DNA of 64,000 nt from Tropicibacter sp. Alg240-R139 (GTDB lineage: Bacteria > Pseudomonadota > Alphaproteobacteria > Rhodobacterales > Rhodobacteraceae), in assembly GCF_900537075.1 (NCBI RefSeq), contig NZ_UNRA01000002.1, forward strand, positions 669,249 through 733,248, given 5' to 3'. This document shows positions 18,876 through 28,053 of this stretch, piece by piece. Position numbers and translations under genes: made by a program. Within the stretch, counting starts at the first letter, position 1; each line of letters begins with the position of its first letter. The notes beneath the pieces are model-generated. The model searched no databases, was not told the DNA's origin, and saw only the letters and a program-made list of their open reading frames with translations.

Positions 18876-18916
18876 CCTTCATGTAACCGTGAATCGGGTG
18901 GTGGCGCAATTATGAT

Positions 18917-19675
18917 TTACGACACTTCTGCGCCGTTTCGGCGCTTTTGCAGCAAATAAATGTCCATGATCCAGCCATGCTCAGAGCGCGCGTTGGCGCG
19001 AGTGTCCAAAATCTCCGTCGCGACCTCCTGTAAGGAGCCAGATACGAGAATCTGTTCCTTCATGCCGACGTAGGCACCCCACCAAATGTGATAATCGCTC
19101 ATCTCAAGGCACTGGAAAGAACACTCGCCGTCCAGCATCACAGCCACTTTGTCCACGCCCTTGGGCCATCCCTCGTCGCGAATGCGGCGTCCAGTTGTGA
19201 CCACATATGGCGCGCCGATGTCGTTTATCGGGATCGCATGGGCCGCCGTCAGGGCCTGCAGGGCGGTGATACCGGGGAGCACGCGGATCGCCGGGTATGG
19301 GTTCAGTCGTGACGCGATTCTGAGAGAGCTGTCATAGAGCGACGGATCACCCCAGACCAACAATGCCACCTGCCTGGCTTGCGGGTGCGCCGAAATCGCC
19401 TCCTGCCAACGCAGGGCGATGGCGTCGTGCCAGTCGTCGACACCACGCAAATAGCCATCTTCAGTGCGGCGCTTGGGGATGTCGAAATAGGCGATTTCGG
19501 GGGGTGTATCAGTCACCTGTGCGATGATCTGTTCGCGCAGCCCGGCCAGATCTGCTTTGTTCTCACCCTTGCGTGGGATCAGGATCAGATCGGCTTCGCG
19601 GATCGCTTGAGCGCCTTGAAACGTCAGGTGATCGGGGTTGCCGGTGCCGATACCGATCAGGTTCAGCTCATACAT
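18917..19675 (-). CDS. cobF: precorrin-6A synthase (deacetylating)
   Basis: 252-aa S-adenosylmethionine methyltransferase of the aerobic cobalamin pathway; it methylates C1 of precorrin-5 with loss of acetyl. The N-terminal LIGIGTGNPDHLTFQGAQAI is the tetrapyrrole methylase motif, and LVWGDPSLYDSSLRI and VLPGITALQAL follow the family pattern. The ATG at 19675 overlaps the cobA stop by 8 bases. It is the last gene of the long cob cluster. Confidence 0.93.
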   Translation of the reverse strand: MYELNLIGIGTGNPDHLTFQGAQAIREADLILIPRKGENKADLAGLREQIIAQVTDTPPEIAYFDIPKRRTEDGYLRGVDDWHDAIALRWQEAISAHPQARQVALLVWGDPSLYDSSLRIASRLNPYPAIRVLPGITALQALTAAHAIPINDIGAPYVVTTGRRIRDEGWPKGVDKVAVMLDGECSFQCLEMSDYHIWWGAYVGMKEQILVSGSLQEVATEILDTRANARSEHGWIMDIYLLQKRRNGAEVS

Positions 19676-20396
19676 CGTCCAACTCCGCCAGCGGGCCATA
19701 CAAGATGAGCGCAGGTGCCGTTCCGATCTCGGTGCTCAGGCGTTCGGCCAGCTCTCCCATGGTTGTGCGGTGCAGGGCCTGTTCAGGTGTTGAAACCGCT
19801 TCGGCCAAAAGGGCAGGAGTGTCCAGTGGCAACCCATGTTCGTGCAGCGCCGTGACCAACAGCGGAAAAGTTCGCTTGCCCATGAACACAACAGTCGTCG
19901 CTTGATCGTCGGCCAGCGCGGGCAGGTTCAGGTCATCGGGCAGCTTGCCGCTGACATCATGACCCGTGACGAATTGCACGCGGCGGGCTGTCAGGCGGCG
20001 GGTCAGCGGGATACCGGCGGCGGCGGCGGCGGCCACGGCAGAAGGGATGCCTGGGATGATTTCGTATTTGATTCCAGTTTCGCGCAGCGCGACCAGCTCT
20101 TCTTCAAGCCGCCCGAACATGCCGCCATCACCGGATTTCAGACGCACCACATGGGCGCCGGTTTGGGCATAATCCACCAGTAGGCGGCTCACGTGGTCCT
20201 GTTTGGGTGACGGGCGCCCCGCGCGTTTGCCAACGCCCACAAGGTCGGCATCCTCACGCGCATGGCTCAGGATCGGTCCGCTGCTCAGGTCGTCAAACAG
20301 AACCGCATCGGCCTTGCCCATCCGATCCACGGCTTTGAGCGTCAACAGCTCAGGGTCGCCGGGGCCAGAGCCGATGAAAGAGACAAACCCGCTCAT
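19668..20396 (-). CDS. cobA: uroporphyrinogen-III C-methyltransferase
   Basis: 242-aa SUMT that converts uroporphyrinogen III to precorrin-2, feeding both cobalamin and siroheme. Family motifs: FIGSGPGDPELLTLKAV (7-23), RLKSGDGGMFGR near 95, PGIPSAVAAAAAAGIPLTRR near 120 and FMGKR near 173. There is no CysG oxidase/chelatase extension. Start overlaps the cobB stop (ATGA). Neighbours are all pathway enzymes. Confidence 0.95.
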   Translation of the reverse strand: MSGFVSFIGSGPGDPELLTLKAVDRMGKADAVLFDDLSSGPILSHAREDADLVGVGKRAGRPSPKQDHVSRLLVDYAQTGAHVVRLKSGDGGMFGRLEEELVALRETGIKYEIIPGIPSAVAAAAAAGIPLTRRLTARRVQFVTGHDVSGKLPDDLNLPALADDQATTVVFMGKRTFPLLVTALHEHGLPLDTPALLAEAVSTPEQALHRTTMGELAERLSTEIGTAPALILYGPLAELDDV

Positions 20397-21721
20397 TTCG
20401 CGCCCTCAGCGATCAAGTGAAAGAAGGTGCCGGTGACATGACCCCGAACAGAGCCCGTCTGAGGCCCTTCGGCCCCTTCTGCGTCGAACACGCGCGCCAG
20501 TGGTGCGTCGGGCTGCTCCAGGATCGAGGAATAGTGAAACTCATGCCCGCGCAGCTCGGTACCGGTGGCAAAGCCGGGCATCGGCGCAACCAACTGCGCC
20601 TTGCGATAGCCCAGATTGAACTTGCGCTTTTCGTAGGATGTCACCAGGCCAAGCAAACCGGCCATCTGATGGCGCGTGCCCTCCTTGTCGACCAAGGCCT
20701 CTCCCAAGGCCATGTACCCACCGCATTCCCCGTGCACCGGCTTGCTTTCGGCGTGTTTGCGCAGGCCTGCGCGGAAGGTCTCTGCCGCGGCCAAAGTGCC
20801 CGCGTGCAATTCGGGATACCCCCCCGGTAGCCAGACCAGATCAGCGTCCGGGGCAGGGGCTTCATCAGCCAATGGCGAGAACGGCAGGATCTCGGCCCCG
20901 GCCTCGCGCCAGCCTTTCAGCAGATGCGGATAGGTAAAGGAAAACGCAGCATCTCGGGCCAGGGCAATCCGTTGCGCCGGGGGGCGCGGTAGTGCGGCCG
21001 ACGATGGTCTATTCGGGCTTGAGGAAGCCGCCGCCCGAATAGCATCAAGATCCACATGTTCGCGCAAGAATGCGGCATATCCGGTGATCGCGGCCTCAAG
21101 GTCCGGATGCTCGACCGCCTGAATCAGACCCAGATGGCGCTCAGGCAGGGCCAGGTCTCCGCGCCGGGGCAGAACACCAAGAACCGGCAGGCCGGCACGT
21201 TCCATACCCAGACGGGTCAGCCGCTCGTGGCGGGGACTGGCGCAGCGGTTCAGGATCACGCCCGCAAAGGGTAGGTCGGGGTTGTACATGCGAAAGCCCA
21301 AGGCGGTGGCCGCTGCCGACTGCGCCTGGCCGCCGACATCCAGCACCAGCACCACGGGCCATCCCATGCGCAGGGCGGTTTCCGCGCTGGTGCCGTGGCC
21401 CACAGCGCCGGGTTTGGCAACACCGTCAAACAGGCCCATTGACCCTTCGGCAACTACAATGTCCGCACCTTGGGCCTGCATCGCGATAGCGCCCAGCAGA
21501 TCCTCTCCCATCGCCCAGCTGTCCATGTTGAACGACGGGCGCTTGGCGGCGGCCAAGTGAAAGGCCGGGTCGATGTAGTCCGGTCCGCTTTTGAACGGCT
21601 GCACCGCCAGACCATCTTCGGTCAAGGCCCGCAAAAGGCCCAACATTACAGTGGTTTTTCCGGTTCCCGATGAGGGTGCGGAAATCAGAACGCCGGGCGG
21701 GTTTGTATGTATATCAGTCAT
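20393..21721 (-). CDS. cobB: cobyrinate a,c-diamide synthase (hydrogenobyrinic acid a,c-diamide synthase)
   Basis: 442-aa glutamine-dependent amidotransferase. A P-loop-like [17 protein letters not shown] (about 14-30) lies at the N-terminus and a type 1 glutaminase domain in the C-terminal half, with the nucleophile Cys in [11 protein letters not shown] near 325. In the aerobic pathway it amidates hydrogenobyrinic acid at a and c. The ATG at 21721 has GGAG 8 bases upstream; the ATG at 21727 is too close to that site. Confidence 0.94.
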   Translation of the reverse strand: MTDIHTNPPGVLISAPSSGTGKTTVMLGLLRALTEDGLAVQPFKSGPDYIDPAFHLAAAKRPSFNMDSWAMGEDLLGAIAMQAQGADIVVAEGSMGLFDGVAKPGAVGHGTSAETALRMGWPVVLVLDVGGQAQSAAATALGFRMYNPDLPFAGVILNRCASPRHERLTRLGMERAGLPVLGVLPRRGDLALPERHLGLIQAVEHPDLEAAITGYAAFLREHVDLDAIRAAASSSPNRPSSAALPRPPAQRIALARDAAFSFTYPHLLKGWREAGAEILPFSPLADEAPAPDADLVWLPGGYPELHAGTLAAAETFRAGLRKHAESKPVHGECGGYMALGEALVDKEGTRHQMAGLLGLVTSYEKRKFNLGYRKAQLVAPMPGFATGTELRGHEFHYSSILEQPDAPLARVFDAEGAEGPQTGSVRGHVTGTFFHLIAEGAK

Positions 21722-22508
21722 CTCCATGACTCCAGTTCGACCAAGGGCTATCGGCAGTTTGCGGGCGATAGCGACGGTCGTAGTCGGTGGAATAGAGACA
21801 GCTTTCGTCGAACCCTTCGCCCCTCAGAACCAGCCCCACCAGGATCAGGGCGGTGCGCGAAATCTTTTCGTCCAGCGCATCTTTTAACGTCTCTAGCGTT
21901 GCGCGGATGATCTGCTCGTCCGGCCAGCTGGCGCGATAGACCACGGCTACGGGGCAATCTGCACCATAGTGCGGGGTCAGATCGGCAATCACCTTGTCCA
22001 GATTGCCGATCGACAGGTGGATCGCCAGTGTTGCGCCCGTCCGAGCAAAGTTTTCAAGGCTTTCCCCCTCGGGCATCGAAGAGGCACGCCCCGGTGTACG
22101 GGTCAGCACCACGGATTGTCCCAATCCGGGCAATGTCAGTTCGGTGCCCAAAGCGGCAGCGGCGGCGGCAAAGGACGGCACGCCGGGGGTCACGCTCACC
22201 GGGATACCTTCGGCTTTCAGGCGGCGGATCTGCTCGCCCATGGCGGACCAGACCGACAGGTCACCGGAATGAAGTCTTGCTACATCTTGGCCAGCATCAT
22301 GAGCGGATTTTATCTTGGCCACGATTGTATCAAGGTCCATAGCCGCCGTGTTGATCACCTTGGCGTCGTCGGGGCAGTGGCTCAGGATTTCTTCGGGCAC
22401 CAGCGATCCGGCATACAAGCACACAGGGCATGATGCGATGATGTCACGGCCCCGCAGGGTCAGCAGGTCGGCAGCGCCCGGTCCGGCGCCAATGAAATGA
22501 ACGGTCAT
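21714..22508 (-). CDS. cobM: precorrin-4 C11-methyltransferase
   Basis: 264 aa. [18 protein letters not shown] at the N-terminus, [20 protein letters not shown] near 80, [21 protein letters not shown] near 105 and [11 protein letters not shown] are strongly CobM/CbiF-like. It methylates C11 of precorrin-4. The start overlaps the cobE stop by 4 bases (ATGA) and the stop overlaps cobB, consistent with one tightly packed operon. Confidence 0.95.
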   Translation of the reverse strand: MTVHFIGAGPGAADLLTLRGRDIIASCPVCLYAGSLVPEEILSHCPDDAKVINTAAMDLDTIVAKIKSAHDAGQDVARLHSGDLSVWSAMGEQIRRLKAEGIPVSVTPGVPSFAAAAAALGTELTLPGLGQSVVLTRTPGRASSMPEGESLENFARTGATLAIHLSIGNLDKVIADLTPHYGADCPVAVVYRASWPDEQIIRATLETLKDALDEKISRTALILVGLVLRGEGFDESCLYSTDYDRRYRPQTADSPWSNWSHGDD

Positions 22509-22873
22509 GAGGGTACTCCAATTGCGACCGCGCAGGTGGCCAGGCGGTCGGTCGAGATGTGTCGGGGTGCCAGCAGTCGCGCCCCAGATCCGGCGGCGGC
22601 CAAAGCGGCGGCCTCAGCCACGCTGCCAGTGCCATAGGTGGCGCGGCTACGCGGCGAGCAAGTAAGGGTGCGCTGGCCTGCCAGATCATCAGCAGGCAGC
22701 AGGTGCAAAGGCAGGTCGATTGACTTTACGAATTCGGTCAGGGCCGGGTGCCCGTCCTTGTCAGCCACGGTTGCGACCGCGGTCACGTCATGTCCAGCGC
22801 TGGCCAAATCATAGGCGGCGCGCAGGCTAAGGGCTGTGGCTTGCGAAGAAAATCCAAGACCGGCGACGATCAT
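22505..22873 (-). CDS. cobE: cobalamin biosynthesis protein CobE (CbiG C-terminal-like)
   Basis: 122-aa protein starting [17 protein letters not shown]. It matches the stand-alone CbiG C-terminal/CobE domain, with [15 protein letters not shown] in the middle and [14 protein letters not shown] near 83. Its exact role in the aerobic pathway is not settled. The ATG at 22873 overlaps the cobL stop as ATGA; longer readings run into cobL. Confidence 0.92.
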   Translation of the reverse strand: MIVAGLGFSSQATALSLRAAYDLASAGHDVTAVATVADKDGHPALTEFVKSIDLPLHLLPADDLAGQRTLTCSPRSRATYGTGSVAEAAALAAAGSGARLLAPRHISTDRLATCAVAIGVPS

Positions 22874-24081
22874 AGTGTCACACTCCACTGCACCACCGGA
22901 TATGTCGATTTCCAGCCTCGGCGCGGTCCCAGTGGGGCCGATTGCGCCAGTTCGATCCGCAGCAGGCCGCCGCCCAGTTTTTCGTGCCATTGGGCGAGTA
23001 CAGCCTCGCTTTCCAACGTCACGGCGTTGGCAACAAGGCGTGTGCCCGTGGCGAGGTTTTCATTTAACCACACGAGCAATCCGTCACTCAACCCGCCGCC
23101 GATGAACACCACGTCCGGTGCATCGAGACCTTCTAATACGGTCGGAGCTTTGCCATGAATCACATGTAGCCGGTCCTGCCCCAAGTCGTCGGCGTTGCGC
23201 CGAATGCGCTCGGCCCGGTCGGCGCGGGGCTCGATTGTAGTAGCGGTCAGGCTGGGATGGCTAATTAGCCATTCGATCCCGATGGAGCCAGTGCCGCCGC
23301 CGATGTCCCACAGGTGTTCGCCGTGCTGTGGTGCCAGGGCCGACAGCGTCAGGGCACGCACAGGGCGTTTGGTGATCTGCCCGTCGGTCTCAAAGATCGC
23401 ATCGGGTTTGCCGCTGGCCTTGGGGATGGTCAGGCCACTGCCCGCCACATCAATTCCGACGCAGACCGGGTGCTGGATGTCATCGAACCGCAACTCGGAT
23501 GCCTTGCTGGAAAGAAGGTGCTGACGGGGTCCACCAAGGGCCTCCATCACTTCGACAAGGCTCTCGCCAAATCCCAAAGCCGTCAGCCAATCCGCCAGCG
23601 CTAGCACTGCATCCCCATCGCGCAGGAGCACGATGGCGCGCAGACCAGGGGCCAGATGCGGGCGCAACCGGGTCAGCGGCGCGGCGTGCAGGCCGATCGT
23701 CAGGGTCTGTTCCAACGGCCAGGCCAGTTCTGCGGCCGCCAATGAAAATGTCGATGGGCCGGGGCGGGCGGTCCATTCGCCCGGAGCGATGTTGCGTGCG
23801 ATGACCGAGCCTGCGCCGAACCAGAACGGATCGCCCGAGGCCAGAACCACCACTTGCCGACCGCGCAAGTCCAAAAGCTTGGCGAACCCATCCGCGTAAG
23901 GCACGGGCCATTCGATGCGGTCCTGGTGCCCTTCGGGGACCAGCGACAAATGCCGGGGCGGGGCCATGATGACTTCGGCCTTGTCCAGCACTTGACGGGT
24001 TGCGGGCGACAGGCCATCCAGTCCATCTTCGCCCAACCCGATGACGGTGAGCCACGGTTTTTCGAACGGAATGTCAGACAT
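22870..24081 (-). CDS. cobL: precorrin-6Y C5,15-methyltransferase (decarboxylating)
   Basis: 403-aa fusion of the two methylase activities: an N-terminal CbiE-like domain (TVIGLGEDGLDGLSP, LASGDPFWFGAGS, PGPSTFSLAAAELAWP) and a C-terminal CbiT-like Rossmann domain (LWDIGGGTGSIGIEWL near 250, VFIGGGLSDG near 325). It methylates C5 and C15 and decarboxylates C12 acetate. The ATG at 24081 forms a CATG with the divergent cobK start, so the 5' ends of the two coding regions overlap by 2 bases. Confidence 0.94.
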   Translation of the reverse strand: MSDIPFEKPWLTVIGLGEDGLDGLSPATRQVLDKAEVIMAPPRHLSLVPEGHQDRIEWPVPYADGFAKLLDLRGRQVVVLASGDPFWFGAGSVIARNIAPGEWTARPGPSTFSLAAAELAWPLEQTLTIGLHAAPLTRLRPHLAPGLRAIVLLRDGDAVLALADWLTALGFGESLVEVMEALGGPRQHLLSSKASELRFDDIQHPVCVGIDVAGSGLTIPKASGKPDAIFETDGQITKRPVRALTLSALAPQHGEHLWDIGGGTGSIGIEWLISHPSLTATTIEPRADRAERIRRNADDLGQDRLHVIHGKAPTVLEGLDAPDVVFIGGGLSDGLLVWLNENLATGTRLVANAVTLESEAVLAQWHEKLGGGLLRIELAQSAPLGPRRGWKSTYPVVQWSVTL

Positions 24082-24817
24082 GTCCAACCTCCTTATTCTT
24101 GGCGGCACGACCGAGGCCAACGCTTTGGCCAAAGCTGTTGCAGAACAGGGGCTTAACGCGATCTATTCTTACGCGGGACGCGTCGGCAACCCGCGCCCGC
24201 AGCCGCTGCCGACCCGAGTCGGTGGCTTTGGCGGGGTCGAGGGGCTGGCGCGTTACATTCGCGATCATGGCGTGACTCATGTGATCGATGCCACGCACCC
24301 CTTTGCTGCGCAGATGAGCGGGAATGCGGCACACGCCTGCAGTCAAACGGGCACGCCTTTTGCAGCTCTGACCCGCCCGGACTGGGTGGAAGGGGACGCT
24401 GACGATTGGACCCGTGTCGCGGGTATCGAAAGTGCTGTCGAGGCTTTGAACGGTCCAGCCCAGCGCGTGTTCCTGGCGGTCGGGCGCATGCATCTGGAGG
24501 AGTTCGCGGCCCAACCCCAGCACCACTACCTGCTGCGTCTGGTGGATCAGCCGGACGGGGTGCCGATGCCCAATGCAGCAGTGGAGGTTTCGCGCGGGCC
24601 TTTCACCGTCGCAGGCGACATCGAACTGATGCGCCGTCATGGCACCGAACTGATCGTGTCCAAAAACGCTGGCGGCAGTGGTGCGCGCGCCAAGCTGGAT
24701 GCGGCGCGCCAACTGGGGCTGCCGGTGCTGATGATCGACCGGCCCACAGTTCCCGAAAGAACCGAAATGGCAACGACCGCGCAGGTTTTGGACTGGCTGG
24801 CGCATACCGGGTTCTAG
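24080..24817 (+). CDS. cobK: precorrin-6A reductase
   Basis: 245-aa NADPH-dependent reductase of the macrocycle: LLILGGTTEANALAKAV at the N-terminus, VIDATHPFAAQMSGNAA near 75 and LIVSKNAGGSGARAKLDAA near 195 are CobK/CbiJ landmarks. It is the only plus-strand gene inside the cob cluster. Its start overlaps the cobL start (an alternative ATG is at 24071) and its stop overlaps the cobJ stop by 4 bases. Any promoter must lie inside cobL. Confidence 0.94.
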   Translation: MSNLLILGGTTEANALAKAVAEQGLNAIYSYAGRVGNPRPQPLPTRVGGFGGVEGLARYIRDHGVTHVIDATHPFAAQMSGNAAHACSQTGTPFAALTRPDWVEGDADDWTRVAGIESAVEALNGPAQRVFLAVGRMHLEEFAAQPQHHYLLRLVDQPDGVPMPNAAVEVSRGPFTVAGDIELMRRHGTELIVSKNAGGSGARAKLDAARQLGLPVLMIDRPTVPERTEMATTAQVLDWLAHTGF

Positions 24818-25575
24818 GCCCCGTCTTTGGCAATAAAGCGCGGGGTATAGACGATCGGCGCGCCGTCACGCTCGATGGTGCGGGTTTGCGACGAGCCCAC
24901 GATTACCATTGTCTGCATGTCCGCCATCTCGGGCGTGGCGTCACCCAATGTGGACACCCGGATCGCTTCATCCGCGCGGGATACCGCGCGGGCAAAAATG
25001 ATCAGTCGTTCGGGTTCACATTCCTCGCGCAGGATCTCTAGCGTGCGCTCGAACTTGCCGGGCCGGGATTTGGCGCGGGGGTTGTAGAACGCCATGGCGA
25101 AGTCAGCCTGAGCAGCAAGGCGCAGGCGGTTTTCGATGACCTCCCACGGTTTGAGGTTGTCGCTGAGGTTGATGGTGCAGAAATCATGCCCCAGCGGCGC
25201 ACCAACACGGGCCGCCGCTGCCAGCATCGCGGTGATGCCGGGCAGCACTTGAACGTCCAGATTGCGCCAGTCGGCGGGGCCGTTGTCGACAGCCTCATAA
25301 ACGGCCGAGGCCATTGCAAAGACGCCGGGATCGCCGGATGAAACAACGACCACACGCTTGCCGTCGCTTGCCATTTCAAGCGCGTGTTGCGAACGGTCGA
25401 TCTCGACCCGGTTGTCGCTGGGATGCAAGGTCAGGCCCGGGCGTTCAGCCACGCGCGCCACGTAGGGGATGTAGCCCACGATGTCGGTGGCCTCGGCCAG
25501 GGCTGCGGTGACTTCGGGTGTCACCAAAGCCTCGTTTCCAGGGCCAAGGCCCGCGATTTTGACCCAGCCGGTCAT
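24814..25575 (-). CDS. cobJ: precorrin-3B C17-methyltransferase
   Basis: 253-aa methylase that contracts the ring while methylating C17. Motifs: IAGLGPGNEALVTPEV, VVVSSGDPGVFAMASAV near 82, VLPGITAMLAAAARVGAPLGHDF near 117 and AFYNPRAKSRP near 165. The ATG at 25575 overlaps the cobI stop (ATGA). On the other side the gene abuts convergent cobK, so read-through toward cobL crosses cobK antisense. Confidence 0.95.
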   Translation of the reverse strand: MTGWVKIAGLGPGNEALVTPEVTAALAEATDIVGYIPYVARVAERPGLTLHPSDNRVEIDRSQHALEMASDGKRVVVVSSGDPGVFAMASAVYEAVDNGPADWRNLDVQVLPGITAMLAAAARVGAPLGHDFCTINLSDNLKPWEVIENRLRLAAQADFAMAFYNPRAKSRPGKFERTLEILREECEPERLIIFARAVSRADEAIRVSTLGDATPEMADMQTMVIVGSSQTRTIERDGAPIVYTPRFIAKDGA

Positions 25576-26300
25576 GGTCTGCGGCCCTGTCCGTGCACGA
25601 TGATGATCGAGAAATAGGGCGTCAACCCCTCGCAATTCTCGCTCAATTTGCAAACGCGTTGATTGGGCATCTGTGCGTATTCGACGATCCAGGCGCGGTC
25701 ATAAAGGCCGGATGCCTTCAGCGCGCGGGTCACCTTGCCGATGTTGCGCCCGATCTTCATCACCACCAGCGCGTCGGTGTCCGACATGCGGCGGGTCAGT
25801 TCATCCTCGGACAGGGTGCCGACCAGTACAGTCAGTACATCGTCGCCCCATGTGATCGGGTCACCCGTCGCGGTCCAAGCACCGGACATGCCGGTGATGG
25901 CGGGCACGACCTCGACTGGGGCTCTGTCGCGCAGGCGGGAATAGAGGTGCATGAACGAGCCGTAGAAGAACGGGTCGCCTTCACACAGGACAACTACGTC
26001 TTCGCCCTGTTCTGACAGTTCCTTGAGGCGCTTGGTGCAGTCCTCGTAGAAGCTTGCCAGCATCTCATTATACCGCGGGTCCATCAGCGGGATTTCGGTC
26101 GTAACCGGGTATTCCATCGGAAACTCGATCACGCTCTCGGGCAGCAGACTATTCACGATGCCGCGTGCCTGACCCGATTTGCCAGCCTTACGGAAATAGG
26201 CCACATGGCGCGCATTGCGCAGCAAACGGTCCGAGCGGACGCTCATCAAGTCCGGGTTGCCGGGGCCCAGGCCCAGGCCATATATCGTGCCCTTATTCAT
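25572..26300 (-). CDS. cobI: precorrin-2 C20-methyltransferase
   Basis: 242-aa tetrapyrrole methylase: YGLGLGPGNPDLMSVRSDRL at the N-terminus, CEGDPFFYGSFMHLYSRL near 92 and VVPAITGMSGAWTATG near 118. It adds the C20 methyl to precorrin-2. The ATG at 26300 overlaps the cobH stop by 4 bases; the upstream extension is cobH in another frame. It belongs to the cobG-H-I-J block. Confidence 0.95.
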   Translation of the reverse strand: MNKGTIYGLGLGPGNPDLMSVRSDRLLRNARHVAYFRKAGKSGQARGIVNSLLPESVIEFPMEYPVTTEIPLMDPRYNEMLASFYEDCTKRLKELSEQGEDVVVLCEGDPFFYGSFMHLYSRLRDRAPVEVVPAITGMSGAWTATGDPITWGDDVLTVLVGTLSEDELTRRMSDTDALVVMKIGRNIGKVTRALKASGLYDRAWIVEYAQMPNQRVCKLSENCEGLTPYFSIIIVHGQGRRP

Positions 26301-26926
26301 TCCGCGCGGCTCGCGATGGCATTGATGGCGGCCACGGTGATGGCGCTGCCGCCCAGACGTCCTTTGACGATGACCGAAGGGACAGGCTGTGCCTCCCACA
26401 GGGCGTCCTTGGATTCAACCGCGCCGACAAAACCTACGGGGCAGCCGATGATAGCAGCGGGACGGGGGCAGTCGGGATCCTCTAACATGTTGAGCAGGTG
26501 GAACAGAGCGGTCGGCGCGTTGCCGATAGCCACGACCGAACCTTCAAGCTTGTCGCGCCACAGCTCCAGTGCTGCTGCGGAGCGGGTGTTGCTCATCCTT
26601 TCTGCCAGCGGGCGCACGCGCTCGTCATGCAGGGTACAGATCACCTCGTTGTCGGCGGGCAGGCGGAACCGGGTCACGCCTTCTGAGACCATGCGTGCAT
26701 CGCAAAAGATCGGTGCGCCGTTTTCCATCGCGGTACGCGCCGCAGGGACAAAACCGGGCGAGAAGTGAACGAATTCTTCCAGACCAACCATGCCGGCGGC
26801 GTGGATCATGCGCACGGCGACCTGCTCTTCGTCGGCGTTAAAACGGGCCAGATCGGCCTCGGCCCGGATCGTCGCAAACGACTGCTTGTAGATGGCCGCG
26901 CCGTTGGTTTCATATTCATAAGGCAT
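26297..26926 (-). CDS. cobH: precorrin-8X methylmutase
   Basis: 209 aa. Landmarks are a conserved His in RMIHAAGM, FSPGFVPAARTAMENGAPIFCDARMV near 55-80, IGNAPTALFHLL near 130 and GCPVGFVGAVESKDAL near 160. The enzyme moves the C11 methyl to C12, giving hydrogenobyrinic acid. The start codon shares one base with the cobG stop. Confidence 0.96.
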   Translation of the reverse strand: MPYEYETNGAAIYKQSFATIRAEADLARFNADEEQVAVRMIHAAGMVGLEEFVHFSPGFVPAARTAMENGAPIFCDARMVSEGVTRFRLPADNEVICTLHDERVRPLAERMSNTRSAAALELWRDKLEGSVVAIGNAPTALFHLLNMLEDPDCPRPAAIIGCPVGFVGAVESKDALWEAQPVPSVIVKGRLGGSAITVAAINAIASRAE

Positions 26927-28053
26927 CAGGTCAGATCCATGCTCATCAGTGTTTCGGGTGTCAGCCCGCGCTGACAGGGCACATCCCCCGCGCGGCCGTG
27001 TTTTACAAGATCAAATCGCCCGTCGCAGCCGGTCAACGTGACATCAGCAGGCAATTGGCGGGCGCAGCCCTTGGCACAGCCCGAGACGTGCAGGCTGCCG
27101 GCGACCCGAGTTGCCAAGGCGCAAGCAACGCCGCGGGTTTCGACTTCGGCCTGTGGGCAAAAGGGGGCTCCGGGGCAGGCGTCTGTGGTCAGAAGCGGGT
27201 CGTTAGCAGCGAAGACAAAGGCGTCCGTGTGAACGGGCGTCCCATCTTCCAAGATGAACAATCGCCAAGGGGTGACGCGCAGAGCGGTTGCATTGGACGT
27301 TGCGATCGCGTCGCGCAGCGGTTGAACAGGCAAGGCACCAAAAGGCGCGCCAAAGGCAGTACCCACCGGGGTGCTACCCGGTTGCAGGTTTTCACCCGAT
27401 GAAGTCGGGGCGGTGCCTTGCCAGATGTCCGGCACAGACGTTTCACGTATCAGTGTTGCCATGCGGCGCAACTCGGTCGTGTGAGTTTGCGCAAACCAAT
27501 TGGCCAGTTCGATCAGGCGGTCGATCGCTTGGGCCTCTGTTACCTGGCGTCCCGTGGCGGCACCATCTGCGCGCAGGATCAAACCCTCTGACGCGAGTTC
27601 CAGCCGGATGTCGGCTGAATTCTGCGTCAGAACCGGCGCGTTTCCTGTATCAACAGCAAAGCCGAACTTGGCGGGCAATTCGGGGAGGTCCCCAAGCCGT
27701 TGGGTCAGCTCTTGCGTCAATCGGGCGGTCAAATCACCGTCTTGGTAGAGAGGAGAGATCAGGATGTTGCGCTTGCGCTCGATCCCAGGTTCGGCATCCA
27801 GCAGATTAAGCGCGGCCAGATCATCCAGCATCCGTTGGTGGTCGCCTTCATCCACACCGCGTACCTGCAGGTTGGCGCGGTTGGTCAGGTCGATGGTGCC
27901 GTTGCCGTAACGCTCGGCAACGTCGCACAGGCCCATGGCTTGCACTGCTGTCAGTCGCGCCATGCGGGGCCGCACGCGCACCACCAACCCGTCACCCGAC
28001 ATCATTGGCCGATGGGCGCTTGGACACCAGCCTCGGACCAGAGGGTCTGTCAC
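26926..28053 (-). CDS. cobG: precorrin-3B synthase
   Basis: 375-aa sulfite-reductase-like Fe-S oxygenase that makes precorrin-3B. The Fe-S ligand pattern is visible at the C-terminal side as APFCPQAEVETRGVACAL followed by SGCAKGCARQ. The N-terminus has the ferredoxin-like half-domain. The GTG at 28053 is chosen because it overlaps the cobN stop (GTGA) and has GGAGGGG upstream; longer readings lie inside cobN. Confidence 0.92.
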   Translation of the reverse strand: MTDPLVRGWCPSAHRPMMSGDGLVVRVRPRMARLTAVQAMGLCDVAERYGNGTIDLTNRANLQVRGVDEGDHQRMLDDLAALNLLDAEPGIERKRNILISPLYQDGDLTARLTQELTQRLGDLPELPAKFGFAVDTGNAPVLTQNSADIRLELASEGLILRADGAATGRQVTEAQAIDRLIELANWFAQTHTTELRRMATLIRETSVPDIWQGTAPTSSGENLQPGSTPVGTAFGAPFGALPVQPLRDAIATSNATALRVTPWRLFILEDGTPVHTDAFVFAANDPLLTTDACPGAPFCPQAEVETRGVACALATRVAGSLHVSGCAKGCARQLPADVTLTGCDGRFDLVKHGRAGDVPCQRGLTPETLMSMDLT

